DNA of 64,000 nt from Pisaster brevispinus (lineage: Eukaryota; Echinodermata; Asteroidea; Forcipulatida; Asteriidae): assembly GCA_023634235.1 (NCBI GenBank), contig JAMKCF010000040.1, positions 1 to 64,000 of the forward strand, in the 5' to 3' direction. The position numbers were made by a program, and so were the translations under genes. The notes beneath the pieces are model-generated. The model made no database searches. It saw only the letters and a list, made by a program, of their open reading frames with translations, and was not told the origin of the DNA. This document shows, one piece after another, positions 12,455 to 25,700 of this stretch (positions within the stretch are counted from its first letter, which is position 1; each line of letters starts with the position of its first letter).

Positions 12455-12867
12455 AAAATAAAAGTGCGGTGATTTTGGGAATAAGTCCCGATCTAGGAGG
12501 GCTAGAGAGATGATTTCTTTACCTGACTCTGCCTTAGGTATCCCTGCATCCGAAAATTAGACTTTTACGGCCGTTGCGGGCAGGCTTCACACCGGAAAAG
12601 ACCAGCAAGCGGGGACACTCCGAAAGCCCCGCAAAACATCAACGTGATTTTGCTGTAAAAAGACACAAATACAAAATAAGGAGGGTCACATCACCCCCAG
12701 GGCAATATCGAATCTGCACAATTTTAGTACCACTGTAAAGCCCGTTTCAAGGGCTCCCTCTCCCGTGAGTTTGGGGTCGCTGACGATTCTGTAGGCGAGG
12801 CGAGCGGCCTGGATGTTAGGCCCACCCCTTAGAGAAATAGGAAAACAAAAACCAGGGGTAATGGCCC
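12455..12867 (+). repeat. Chimeric monomer: B 5' part, A middle and tail
   Basis: This 413 bp unit has B bases at offsets 19-67 (last at 12521), then A bases at 177, 190, 208 and 209 (first at 12631), and an A tail with no poly-A run. The switch therefore lies within the A/B-identical tract 12522-12630. It fits an in-register exchange or conversion between B and A. Confidence 0.92.
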
Positions 12868-13280
12868 AAAATAAAAGTGCGGTGATTTTGGGAATAAGTC
12901 CCGATCTAGGAGGGCTAGAGAGATGATTTCTTTACCTGACTCTGCCTTAGGTATCCCTGCATCCGAAAATTAGACTTTTACGGCCGTTGCGGGCAGGCTT
13001 CACACCGGAAAAGACCAGCAAGCGGGGACACTCCGAAAGCCCCCCAAAACATCAACTTGATTTTGCTGTAAAAAACCACAACTACAAAATAAGGAGGGTC
13101 ACATCACCCCCAGGGCAATATCGAATCTGCACAATTTTAGTACCACTGTAAAGCCCGTTTCAAGGGCTCCCTCTCCCGTGAGTTTGGGGTCGCTGACGAT
13201 TCTGTAGGCGAGGCGAGCGGCCTGGATGTTAGGCCCACCCCTTAGAGAAATAGGAAAACAAAAACCAGGGGTAATGGCCC
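12868..13280 (+). repeat. Chimeric monomer: B body with A tail
   Basis: B diagnostic bases persist through offset 209 (13076), but the tail from offset 369 (13236) is A type, so the unit is 413 bp with no poly-A run. The switch lies within the identical tract 13077-13235. It also carries a private A-to-C change at 13082. In structure it is the reciprocal of the A-body/B-tail unit at 19330-19776. Confidence 0.92.
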
Positions 13281-13721
13281 AAAATAAAAGTGCGGTGATT
13301 TTGGGAATAAGTCCCGATCTAGGAGGGCTAGAGAGATGATTTCTTTACCTGAGGGCTAGAGGGATGATTTTTTGGCCTGACTCTGCCTTAGGTATCCCTG
13401 CATCCGAAAATTAGACTTTTACGGCCGTTGCGGGCAGGCTTCACACCGGAAAAGACCAGCAAGCGGGGACACTCCGAAAGCCCCGCAAAACATCAACGTG
13501 ATTTTGCTGTAAAAAGACACAAATACAAAATAAGGAGGGTCACATCACCCCCAGGGCAATATCGAATCTGCACAATTTTAGTACCACTGTAAAGCCCGTT
13601 TCAAGGGCTCCCTCTCCCGTGAGTTTGGGGTCGCTGACGATTCTGTAGGCGAGGCGAGCGGCCTGGATGTTAGGCCCACCCCTTAGAGAAATAGGAAAAC
13701 AAAAACCAGGGGTAATGGCCC
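13281..13721 (+). repeat. Out-of-register B/A fusion monomer with 28 bp partial duplication
   Basis: The unit begins B type (T19, G31, A54, C63, T66, A67) up to about 13352. It then jumps back and resumes as A at offset 45, so GGGCTAGA is present twice, once in its B form and once in its A form. The remainder is A type with an A tail. Its length of 441 bp equals 413 plus 28. Only the dinucleotide GA (13351-13352) is shared at the join. This is the only out-of-register junction I found in the window. Confidence 0.93.
13353..13380 (+). repeat. 28 bp segment re-read at the out-of-register junction
   Basis: These 28 bases correspond to A offsets 45-72, positions already present in B form just upstream at 13325-13352. 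The two versions differ at the expected diagnostic positions (54, 63, 66, 67), so this is a join between a B and an A copy, not slippage within one copy. Confidence 0.88.
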
Positions 13722-14168
13722 AAAATAAAAGTGCGGTGATTTTGGGAATAAGTCCCGATCTAGGAGGGCTAGAGAGATGATTTCTTTACCTGACTCTGCC
13801 TTAGGTATCCCTGCATCCGAAAATTAGACTTTTACGGCCGTTGCGGGCAGGCTTCACACCGGAAAAGACCAGCAAGCGGGGACACTCCGAAAGCCCCCCA
13901 AAACATCAACTTGATTTTGCTGTAAAAAACCACAAATACAAAATAAGGAGGGTCACATCACCCCCAGGGCAATATCGAATCTGCACAATTTTAGTACCAC
14001 TGTAAAGCCCGTTTCAAGGGCTCCCTCTCCCGTGAGTTTGGGGTCGCTGACGATTCTGTAGGCGAGGCGAGCGGCCTGGATGTTAGGCCTACCCCTAAGA
14101 AAAATTGAAAAAAAAAAAACAAAAAAAAAAACCCAGAAGCAAGGTCGTGCCGGCAGGGGTCATGGCCC
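13722..14168 (+). repeat. Monomer B closing the scrambled stretch
   Basis: This is a normal 447 bp B with B diagnostic bases and B tail, and it restores the A-B alternation. Its A-run is broken by a single C at 14120, a feature shared with the next two dimers. Confidence 0.92.
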
Positions 14169-15852
14169 AAAATAAAAGTGCGGTGAATTTGGGAATAACT
14201 CCCGATCTAGGAGGGCTAGAGGGATGATTTTTTGGCCTGACTCTGCCTTAGGTATCCCTGCATCCGAAAATTAGACTTTTACGGCCGTTGCGGGCAGGCT
14301 TCACACCGGAAAAGACCAGCAAGCGGGGACACTCCGAAAGCCCCGCAAAACATCAACGTGATTTTGCTGTAAAAAGACACAAATACAAAATAAGGAGGGT
14401 CACATCACCCCCAGGGCAATATCGAATCTGCACAATTTTAGTACCACTGTAAAGCCCGTTTCAAGGGCTCCCTCTCCCGTGAGTTTGGGGTCGCTGACGA
14501 TTCTGTAGGCGAGGCGAGCGGCCTGGATGTTAGGCCCACCCCTTAGAGAAATAGGAAAACAAAAACCAGGGGTAATGGCCCAAAATAAAAGTGCGGTGAT
14601 TTTGGGAATAAGTCCCGATCTAGGAGGGCTAGAGAGATGATTTCTTTACCTGACTCTGCCTTAGGTATCCCTGCATCCGAAAATTAGACTTTTACGGCCG
14701 TTGCGGGCAGGCTTCACACCGGAAAAGACCAGCAAGCGGGGACACTCCGAAAGCCCCCCAAAACATCAACTTGATTTTGCTGTAAAAAACCACAAATACA
14801 AAATAAGGAGGGTCACATCACCCCCAGGGCAATATCGAATCTGCACAATTTTAGTACCACTGTAAAGCCCGTTTCAAGGGCTCCCTCTCCCGTGAGTTTG
14901 GGGTCGCTGACGATTCTGTAGGCGAGGCGAGCGGCCTGGATGTTAGGCCTACCCCTAAGAAAAATTGAAAAAAAAAAAACAAAAAAAAAAACCCAGAAGC
15001 AAGGTCGTGCCGGCAGGGGTCATGGCCCAAAATAAAAGTGCGGTGAATTTGGGAATAACTCCCGATCTAGGAGGGCTAGAGGGATGATTTTTTGGCCTGA
15101 CTCTGCCTTAGGTATCCCTGCATCCGAAAATTAGACTTTTACGGCCGTTGCGGGCAGGCTTCACACCGGAAAAGACCAGCAAGCGGGGACACTCCGAAAG
15201 CCCCGCAAAACATCAACGTGATTTTGCTGTAAAAAGACACAAATACAAAATAAGGAGGGTCACATCACCCCCAGGGCAATATCGAATCTGCACAATTTTA
15301 GTACCACTGTAAAGCCCGTTTCAAGGGCTCCCTCTCCCGTGAGTTTGGGGTCGCTGACGATTCTGTAGGCGAGGCGAGCGGCCTGGATGTTAGGCCCACC
15401 CCTTAGAGAAATAGGAAAACAAAAACCAGGGGTAATGGCCCAAAATAAAAGTGCGGTGATTTTGGGAATAAGTCCCGATCTAGGAGGGCTAGAGAGATGA
15501 TTTCTTTACCTGACTCTGCCTTAGGTATCCCTGCATCCGAAAATTAGACTTTTACGGCCGTTGCGGGCAGGCTTCACACCGGAAAAGACCAGCAAGCGGG
15601 GACACTCCGAAAGCCCCCCAAAACATCAACTTGATTTTGCTGTAAAAAACCACAAATACAAAATAAGGAGGGTCACATCACCCCCAGGGCAATATCGAAT
15701 CTGCACAATTTTAGTACCACTGTAAAGCCCGTTTCAAGGGCTCCCTCTCCCGTGAGTTTGGGGTCGCTGACGATTCTGTAGGCGAGGCGAGCGGCCTGGA
15801 TGTTAGGCCTACCCCTAAGAAAAATTGAAAAAAAAAAAAACAAAAAAAAAAC
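14101..15852 (+). repeat. Three successive B copies with C-interrupted poly-A
   Basis: Three neighbouring B monomers carry one C inside the A-run, at 14120, 14980 and 15841. The first two are at the same relative place; the third is shifted by one base with unchanged total length. Adjacent copies sharing a rare interruption point to local spread by dimer duplication or conversion. Confidence 0.88.
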
Positions 15853-18800
15853 CCAGAAGCAAGGTCGTGCCGGCAGGGGTCATGGCCCAAAATAAAAGTG
15901 CGGTGAATTTGGGAATAACTCCCGATCTAGGAGGGCTAGAGGGATGATTTTTTGGCCTGACTCTGCCTTAGGTATCCCTGCATCCGAAAATTAGACTTTT
16001 ACGGCCGTTGCGGGCAGGCTTCACACCGGAAAAGACCAGCAAGCGGGGACACTCCGAAAGCCCCGCAAAACATCAACGTGATTTTGCTGTAAAAAGACAC
16101 AAATACAAAATAAGGAGGGTCACATCACCCCCAGGGCAATATCGAATCTGCACAATTTTAGTACCACTGTAAAGCCCGTTTCAAGGGCTCCCTCTCCCGT
16201 GAGTTTGGGGTCGCTGACGATTCTGTAGGCGAGGCGAGCGGCCTGGATGTTAGGCCCACCCCTTAGAGAAATAGGAAAACAAAAACCAGGGGTAATGGCC
16301 CAAAATAAAAGTGCGGTGATTTTGGGAATAAGTCCCGATCTAGGAGGGCTAGAGAGATGATTTCTTTACCTGACTCTGCCTTAGGTATCCCTGCATCCGA
16401 AAATTAGACTTTTACGGCCGTTGCGGGCAGGCTTCACACCGGAAAAGACCAGCAAGCGGGGACACTCCGAAAGCCCCCCAAAACATCAACTTGATTTTGC
16501 TGTAAAAAACCACAAATACAAAATAAGGAGGGTCACATCACCCCCAGGGCAATATCGAATCTGCACAATTTTAGTACCACTGTAAAGCCCGTTTCAAGGG
16601 CTCCCTCTCCCGTGAGTTTGGGGTCGCTGACGATTCTGTAGGCGAGGCGAGCGGCCTGGATGTTAGGCCTACCCTTAAGAAAAATTGAAAAAAAAAAAAA
16701 AAAAAAAAAAACCCAGAAGCAAGGTCGTGCCGGCAGGGGTCATGGCCCAAAATAAAAGTGCGGTGAATTTGGGAATAACTCCCGATCTAGGAGGGCTAGA
16801 GGGATGATTTTTTGGCCTGACTCTGCCTTAGGTATCCCTGCATCCGAAAATTAGACTTTTACGGCCGTTGCGGGCAGGCTTCACACCGGAAAAGACCAGC
16901 AAGCGGGGACACTCCGAAAGCCCCGCAAAACATCAACGTGATTTTGCTGTAAAAAGACACAAATACAAAATAAGGAGGGTCACATCACCCCCAGGGCAAT
17001 ATCGAATCTGCACAATTTTAGTACCACTGTAAAGCCCGTTTCAAGGGCTCCCTCTCCCGTGAGTTTGGGGTCGCTGACGATTCTGTAGGCGAGGCGAGCG
17101 GCCTGGATGTTAGGCCCACCCCTTAGAGAAATAGGAAAACAAAAACCAGGGGTAATGGCCCAAAATAAAAGTGCGGTGATTTTGGGAATAAGTCCCGATC
17201 TAGGAGGGCTAGAGAGATGATTTCTTTACCTGACTCTGCCTTAGGTATCCCTGCATCCGAAAATTAGACTTTTACGGCCGTTGCGGGCAGGCTTCACACC
17301 GGAAAAGACCAGCAAGCGGGGACACTCCGAAAGCCCCCCAAAACATCAACTTGATTTTGCTGTAAAAAACCACAAATACAAAATAAGGAGGGTCACATCA
17401 CCCCCAGGGCAATATCGAATCTGCACAATTTTAGTACCACTGTAAAGCCCGTTTCAAGGGCTCCCTCTCCCGTGAGTTTGGGGTCGCTGACGATTCTGTA
17501 GGCGAGGCGAGCGGCCTGGATGTTAGGCCTACCCCTAAGAAAAATTGAAAAAAAAAAAAAAAAAAAAAAAACCCAGAAGCAAGGTCGTGCCGGCAGGGGT
17601 CATGGCCCAAAATAAAAGTGCGGTGAATTTGGGAATAACTCCCGATCTAGGAGGGCTAGAGGGATGATTTTTTGGCCTGACTCTGCCTTAGGTATCCCTG
17701 CATCCGAAAATTAGACTTTTACGGCCGTTGCGGGCAGGCTTCACACCGGAAAAGACCAGCAAGCGGGGACACTCCGAAAGCCCCGCAAAACATCAACGTG
17801 ATTTTGCTGTAAAAAGACACAAATACAAAATAAGGAGGGTCACATCACCCCCAGGGCAATATCGAATCTGCACAATTTTAGTACCACTGTAAAGCCCGTT
17901 TCAAGGGCTCCCTCTCCCGTGAGTTTGGGGTCGCTGACGATTCTGTAGGCGAGGCGAGCGGCCTGGATGTTAGGCCCACCCCTTAGAGAAATAGGAAAAC
18001 AAAAACCAGGGGTAATGGCCCAAAATAAAAGTGCGGTGATTTTGGGAATAAGTCCCGATCTAGGAGGGCTAGAGAGATGATTTCTTTACCTGACTCTGCC
18101 TTAGGTATCCCTGCATCCGAAAATTAGACTTTTACGGCCGTTGCGGGCAGGCTTCACACCGGAAAAGACCAGCAAGCGGGGACACTCCGAAAGCCCCCCA
18201 AAACATCAACTTGATTTTGCTGTAAAAAACCACAAATACAAAATAAGGAGGGTCACATCACCCCCAGGGCAATATCGAATCTGCACAATTTTAGTACCAC
18301 TGTAAAGCCCGTTTCAAGGGCTCCCTCTCCCGTGAGTTTGGGGTCGCTGACGATTCTGTAGGCGAGGCGAGCGGCCTGGATGTTAGGCCTACCCCTAAGA
18401 AAAATTGAAAAAAAAAAAAAAAAAAAAAAAAACCCAGAAGCAAGGTCGTGCCGGCAGGGGTCATGGCCCAAAATAAAAGTGCGGTGAATTTGGGAATAAC
18501 TCCCGATCTAGGAGGGCTAGAGGGATGATTTTTTGGCCTGACTCTGCCTTAGGTATCCCTGCATCCGAAAATTAGACTTTTACGGCCGTTGCGGGCAGGC
18601 TTCACACCGGAAAAGACCAGCAAGCGGGGACACTCCGAAAGCCCCGCAAAACATCAACGTGATTTTGCTGTAAAAAGACACAAATACAAAATAAGGAGGG
18701 TCACATCACCCCCAGGGCAATATCGAATCTGCACAATTTTAGTACCACTGTAAAGCCCGTTTCAAGGGCTCCCTCTCCCGTGAGTTTGGGGTCGCTGACG

Positions 18801-19329
18801 ATTCTGTAGGCGAGGCGAGCGGCCTGGATGTTAGGCCCACCCCTTAGAGAAATAGGAAAACAAAAACCAGGGGTAATGGCCCAAAATAAAAGTGCGGTGA
18901 TTTTGGGAATAAGTCCCGATCTAGGAGGGCTAGAGAGATGATTTCTTTACCTGACTCTGCCTTAGGTATCCCTGCATCCGAAAATTAGACTTTTACGGCC
19001 GTTGCGGGCAGGCTTCACACCGGAAAAGACCAGCAAGCGGGGACACTCCGAAAGCCCCCCAAAACATCAACTTGATTTTGCTGTAAAAAACCACAAATAC
19101 AAAATAAGGAGGGTCACATCACCCCCAGGGCAATATCGAATCTGCACAATTTTAGTACCACTGTAAAGCCCGTTTCAAGGGCTCCCTCTCCCGTGAGTTT
19201 GGGGTCGCTGACGATTCTGTAGGCGAGGCGAGCGGCCTGGATGTTAGGCCTACCCCTAAGAAAAATTGAAAAAAAAAAAAAAAAAAAAAAAACCCAGAAG
19301 CAAGGTCGTGCCGGCAGGGGTCATGGCCC
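14169..19329. repeat. Regular block 2: 6 A-B dimers
   Basis: Dimers start at 14169, 15029, 15889, 16749, 17609 and 18470. The first two have a C-interrupted A-run (C at 14980 and 15841), continuing the pattern of the preceding B. The dimer at 15889 has C-to-T at 16675. All are 860-861 bp. Nothing else is present in this stretch. Confidence 0.95.
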
Positions 19330-19776
19330 AAAATAAAAGTGCGGTGAATTTGGGAATAACTCCCGATCTAGGAGGGCTAGAGGGATGATTTTTTGGCCTG
19401 ACTCTGCCTTAGGTATCCCTGCATCCGAAAATTAGACTTTTACGGCCGTTGCGGGCAGGCTTCACACCGGAAAAGACCAGCAAGCGGGGACACTCCGAAA
19501 GCCCCGCAAAACATCAACGTGATTTTGCTGTAAAAAGACACAAATACAAAATAAGGAGGGTCACATCACCCCCAGGGCAATATCGAATCTGCACAATTTT
19601 AGTACCACTGTAAAGCCCGTTTCAAGGGCTCCCTCTCCCGTGAGTTTGGGGTCGCTGACGATTCTGTAGGCGAGGCGAGCGGCCTGGATGTTAGGCCTAC
19701 CCCTAAGAAAAATTGAAAAAAAAAAAAAAAAAAAAAAAACCCAGAAGCAAGGTCGTGCCGGCAGGGGTCATGGCCC
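19330..19776 (+). repeat. Chimeric monomer: A body with B tail (lone unit)
   Basis: This 447 bp unit has A-type bases at all offsets to 209 (19538) and a B-type tail with poly-A from offset 369 (19698). It is followed directly by another A. The array therefore reads B, A/B chimera, A here, and one monomer-equivalent of 413 bp is missing from the dimer register. The switch lies inside the 159 bp identical tract 19539-19697. This is the expected product of unequal crossover or deletion between an A and its neighbouring B. Confidence 0.94.
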
Positions 19777-22700
19777 AAAATAAAAGTGCGGTGAATTTGG
19801 GAATAACTCCCGATCTAGGAGGGCTAGAGGGATGATTTTTTGGCCTGACTCTGCCTTAGGTATCCCTGCATCCGAAAATTAGACTTTTACGGCCGTTGCG
19901 GGCAGGCTTCACACCGGAAAAGACCAGCAAGCGGGGACACTCCGAAAGCCCCGCAAAACATCAACGTGATTTTGCTGTAAAAAGACACAAATACAAAATA
20001 AGGAGGGTCACATCACCCCCAGGGCAATATCGAATCTGCACAATTTTAGTACCACTGTAAAGCCCGTTTCAAGGGCTCCCTCTCCCGTGAGTTTGGGGTC
20101 GCTGACGATTCTGTAGGCGAGGCGAGCGGCCTGGATGTTAGGCCCACCCCTTAGAGAAATAGGAAAACAAAAACCAGGGGTAATGGCCCAAAATAAAAGT
20201 GCGGTGATTTTGGGAATAAGTCCCGATCTAGGAGGGCTAGAGAGATGATTTCTTTACCTGACTCTGCCTTAGGTATCCCTGCATCCGAAAATTAGACTTT
20301 TACGGCCGTTGCGGGCAGGCTTCACACCGGAAAAGACCAGCAAGCGGGGACACTCCGAAAGCCCCCCAAAACATCAACTTGATTTTGCTGTAAAAAACCA
20401 CAAATACAAAATAAGGAGGGTCACATCACCCCCAGGGCAATATCGAATCTGCACAATTTTAGTACCACTGTAAAGCCCGTTTCAAGGGCTCCCTCTCCCG
20501 TGAGTTTGGTGTCGCTGACGATTCTGTAGGCGAGGCGAGCGGCCTGGATGTTAGGCCTACCCCTAAGAAAAATTGAAAAAAAAAAAAAAAAAAAAAAAAC
20601 CCAGAAGCAAGGTCGTGCCGGCAGGGGTCATGGCCCAAAATAAAAGTGCGGTGAATTTGGGAATAACTCCCGATCTAGGAGGGCTAGAGGGATGATTTTT
20701 TGGCCTGACTCTGCCTTAGGTATCCCTGCATCCGAAAATTAGACTTTTACGGCCGTTGCGGGCAGGCTTCACACCGGAAAAGACCAGCAAGCGGGGACAC
20801 TCCGAAAGCCCCGCAAAACATCAACGTGATTTTGCTGTAAAAAGACACAAATACAAAATAAGGAGGGTCACATCACCCCCAGGGCAATATCGAATCTGCA
20901 CAATTTTAGTACCACTGTAAAGCCCGTTTCAAGGGCTCCCTCTCCCGTGAGTTTGGGGTCGCTGACGATTCTGTAGGCGAGGCGAGCGGCCTGGATGTTA
21001 GGCCCACCCCTTAGAGAAATAGGAAAACAAAAACCAGGGGTAATGGCCCAAAATAAAAGTGCGGTGATTTTGGGAATAAGTCCCGATCTAGGAGGGCTAG
21101 AGAGATGATTTCTTTACCTGACTCTGCCTTAGGTATCCCTGCATCCGAAAATTAGACTTTTACGGCCGTTGCGGGCAGGCTTCACACCGGAAAAGACCAG
21201 CAAGCGGGGACACTCCGAAAGCCCCCCAAAACATCAACTTGATTTTGCTGTAAAAAACCACAAATACAAAATAAGGAGGGTCACATCACCCCCAGGGCAA
21301 TATCGAATCTGCACAATTTTAGTACCACTGTAAAGCCCGTTTCAAGGGCTCCCTCTCCCGTGAGTTTGGGGTCGCTGACGATTCTGTAGGCGAGGCGAGC
21401 GGCCTGGATGTTAGGCCTACCCCTAAGAAAAATTGAAAAAAAAAAAAAAAAAAAAAAAACCCAGAAGCAAGGTCGTGCCGGCAGGGGTCATGGCCCAAAA
21501 TAAAAGTGCGGTGAATTTGGGAATAACTCCCGATCTAGGAGGGCTAGAGGGATGATTTTTTGGCCTGACTCTGCCTTAGGTATCCCTGCATCCGAAAATT
21601 AGACTTTTACGGCCGTTGCGGGCAGGCTTCACACCGGAAAAGACCAGCAAGCGGGGACACTCCGAAAGCCCCGCAAAACATCAACGTGATTTTGCTGTAA
21701 AAAGACACAAATACAAAATAAGGAGGGTCACATCACCCCCAGGGCAATATCGAATCTGCACAATTTTAGTACCACTGTAAAGCCCGTTTCAAGGGCTCCC
21801 TCTCCCGTGAGTTTGGGGTCGCTGACGATTCTGTAGGCGAGGCGAGCGGCCTGGATGTTAGGCCCACCCCTTAGAGAAATAGGAAAACAAAAACCAGGGG
21901 TAATGGCCCAAAATAAAAGTGCGGTGATTTTGGGAATAAGTCCCGATCTAGGAGGGCTAGAGAGATGATTTCTTTACCTGACTCTGCCTTAGGTATCCCT
22001 GCATCCGAAAATTAGACTTTTACGGCCGTTGCGGGCAGGCTTCACACCGGAAAAGACCAGCAAGCGGGGACACTCCGAAAGCCCCCCAAAACATCAACTT
22101 GATTTTGCTGTAAAAAACCACAAATACAAAATAAGGAGGGTCACATCACCCCCAGGGCAATATCGAATCTGCACAATTTTAGTACCACTGTAAAGCCCGT
22201 TTCAAGGGCTCCCTCTCCCGTGAGTTTGGGGTCGCTGACGATTCTGTAGGCGAGGCGAGCGGCCTGGATGTTAGGCCTACCCCTAAGAAAAATTGAAAAA
22301 AAAAAAAAAAAAAAAAAAAACCCAGAAGCAAGGTCGTGCCGGCAGGGGTCATGGCCCAAAATAAAAGTGCGGTGAATTTGGGAATAACTCCCGATCTAGG
22401 AGGGCTAGAGGGATGATTTTTTGGCCTGACTCTGCCTTAGGTATCCCTGCATCCGAAAATTAGACTTTTACGGCCGTTGCGGGCAGGCTTCACACCGGAA
22501 AAGACCAGCAAGCGGGGACACTCCGAAAGCCCCGCAAAACATCAACGTGATTTTGCTGTAAAAAGACACAAATACAAAATAAGGAGGGTCACATCACCCC
22601 CAGGGCAATATCGAATCTGCACAATTTTAGTACCACTGTAAAGCCCGTTTCAAGGGCTCCCTCTCCCGTGAGTTTGGGGTCGCTGACGATTCTGTAGGCG

Positions 22701-25700
22701 AGGCGAGCGGCCTGGATGTTAGGCCCACCCCTTAGAGAAATAGGAAAACAAAAACCAGGGGTAATGGCCCAAAATAAAAGTGCGGTGATTTTGGGAATAA
22801 GTCCCGATCTAGGAGGGCTAGAGAGATGATTTCTTTACCTGACTCTGCCTTAGGTATCCCTGCATCCGAAAATTAGACTTTTACGGCCGTTGCGGGCAGG
22901 CTTCACACCGGAAAAGACCAGCAAGCGGGGACACTCCGAAAGCCCCCCAAAACATCAACTTGATTTTGCTGTAAAAAACCACAAATACAAAATAAGGAGG
23001 GTCACATCACCCCCAGGGCAATATCGAATCTGCACAATTTTAGTACCACTGTAAAGCCCGTTTCAAGGGCTCCCTCTCCCGTGAGTTTGGGGTCGCTGAC
23101 GATTCTGTAGGCGAGGCGAGCGGCCTGGATGTTAGGCCTACCCCTAAGAAAAATTGAAAAAAAAAAAAAAAAAAAAAAAACCCAGAAGCAAGGTCGTGCC
23201 GGCAGGGGTCATGGCCCAAAATAAAAGTGCGGTGAATTTGGGAATAACTCCCGATCTAGGAGGGCTAGAGGGATGATTTTTTGGCCTGACTCTGCCTTAG
23301 GTATCCCTGCATCCGAAAATTAGACTTTTACGGCCGTTGCGGGCAGGCTTCACACCGGAAAAGACCAGCAAGCGGGGACACTCCGAAAGCCCCGCAAAAC
23401 ATCAACGTGATTTTGCTGTAAAAAGACACAAATACAAAATAAGGAGGGTCACATCACCCCCAGGGCAATATCGAATCTGCACAATTTTAGTACCACTGTA
23501 AAGCCCGTTTCAAGGGCTCCCTCTCCCGTGAGTTTGGGGTCGCTGACGATTCTGTAGGCGAGGCGAGCGGCCTGGATGTTAGGCCCACCCCTTAGAGAAA
23601 TAGGAAAACAAAAACCAGGGGTAATGGCCCAAAATAAAAGTGCGGTGATTTTGGGAATAAGTCCCGATCTAGGAGGGCTAGAGAGATGATTTCTTTACCT
23701 GACTCTGCCTTAGGTATCCCTGCATCCGAAAATTAGACTTTTACGGCCGTTGCGGGCAGGCTTCACACCGGAAAAGACCAGCAAGCGGGGACACTCCGAA
23801 AGCCCCCCAAAACATCAACTTGATTTTGCTGTAAAAAACCACAAATACAAAATAAGGAGGGTCACATCACCCCCAGGGCAATATCGAATCTGCACAATTT
23901 TAGTACCACTGTAAAGCCCGTTTCAAGGGCTCCCTCTCCCGTGAGTTTGGGGTCGCTGACGATTCTGTAGGCGAGGCGAGCGGCCTGGATGTTAGGCCTA
24001 CCCCTAAGAAAAATTGAAAAAAAAAAAAAAAAAAAAAAAAACCAGAAGCAAGGTCGTGCCGGCAGGGGTCATGGCCCAAAATAAAAGTGCGGTGAATTTG
24101 GGAATAACTCCCGATCTAGGAGGGCTAGAGGGATGATTTTTTGGCCTGACTCTGCCTTAGGTATCCCTGCATCCGAAAATTAGACTTTTACGGCCGTTGC
24201 GGGCAGGCTTCACACCGGAAAAGACCAGCAAGCGGGGACACTCCGAAAGCCCCGCAAAACATCAACGTGATTTTGCTGTAAAAAGACACAAATACAAAAT
24301 AAGGAGGGTCACATCACCCCCAGGGCAATATCGAATCTGCACAATTTTAGTACCACTGTAAAGCCCGTTTCAAGGGCTCCCTCTCCCGTGAGTTTGGGGT
24401 CGCTGACGATTCTGTAGGCGAGGCGAGCGGCCTGGATGTTAGGCCCACCCCTTAGAGAAATAGGAAAACAAAAACCAGGGGTAATGGCCCAAAATAAAAG
24501 TGCGGTGATTTTGGGAATAAGTCCCGATCTAGGAGGGCTAGAGAGATGATTTCTTTACCTGACTCTGCCTTAGGTATCCCTGCATCCGAAAATTAGACTT
24601 TTACGGCCGTTGCGGGCAGGCTTCACACCGGAAAAGACCAGCAAGCGGGGACACTCCGAAAGCCCCCCAAAACATCAACTTGATTTTGCTGTAAAAAACC
24701 ACAAATACAAAATAAGGAGGGTCACATCACCCCCAGGGCAATATCGAATCTGCACAATTTTAGTACCACTGTAAAGCCCGTTTCAAGGGCTCCCTCTCCC
24801 GTGAGTTTGGGGTCGCTGACGATTCTGTAGGCGAGGCGAGCGGCCTGGATGTTAGGCCTACCCCTAAGAAAAATTGAAAAAAAAAAAAAAAAAAAAAAAA
24901 CCCAGAAGCAAGGTCGTGCCGGCAGGGGTCATGGCCCAAAATAAAAGTGCGGTGAATTTGGGAATAACTCCCGATCTAGGAGGGCTAGAGGGATGATTTT
25001 TTGGCCTGACTCTGCCTTAGGTATCCCTGCATCCGAAAATTAGACTTTTACGGCCGTTGCGGGCAGGCTTCACACCGGAAAAGACCAGCAAGCGGGGACA
25101 CTCCGAAAGCCCCGCAAAACATCAACGTGATTTTGCTGTAAAAAGACACAAATACAAAATAAGGAGGGTCACATCACCCCCAGGGCAATATCGAATCTGC
25201 ACAATTTTAGTACCACTGTAAAGCCCGTTTCAAGGGCTCCCTCTCCCGTGAGTTTGGGGTCGCTGACGATTCTGTAGGCGAGGCGAGCGGCCTGGATGTT
25301 AGGCCCACCCCTTAGAGAAATAGGAAAACAAAAACCAGGGGTAATGGCCCAAAATAAAAGTGCGGTGATTTTGGGAATAAGTCCCGATCTAGGAGGGCTA
25401 GAGAGATGATTTCTTTACCTGACTCTGCCTTAGGTATCCCTGCATCCGAAAATTAGACTTTTACGGCCGTTGCGGGCAGGCTTCACACCGGAAAAGACCA
25501 GCAAGCGGGGACACTCCGAAAGCCCCCCAAAACATCAACTTGATTTTGCTGTAAAAAACCACAAATACAAAATAAGGAGGGTCACATCACCCCCAGGGCA
25601 ATATCGAATCTGCACAATTTTAGTACCACTGTAAAGCCCGTTTCAAGGGCTCCCTCTCCCGTGAGTTTGGGGTCGCTGACGATTCTGTAGGCGAGGCGAG

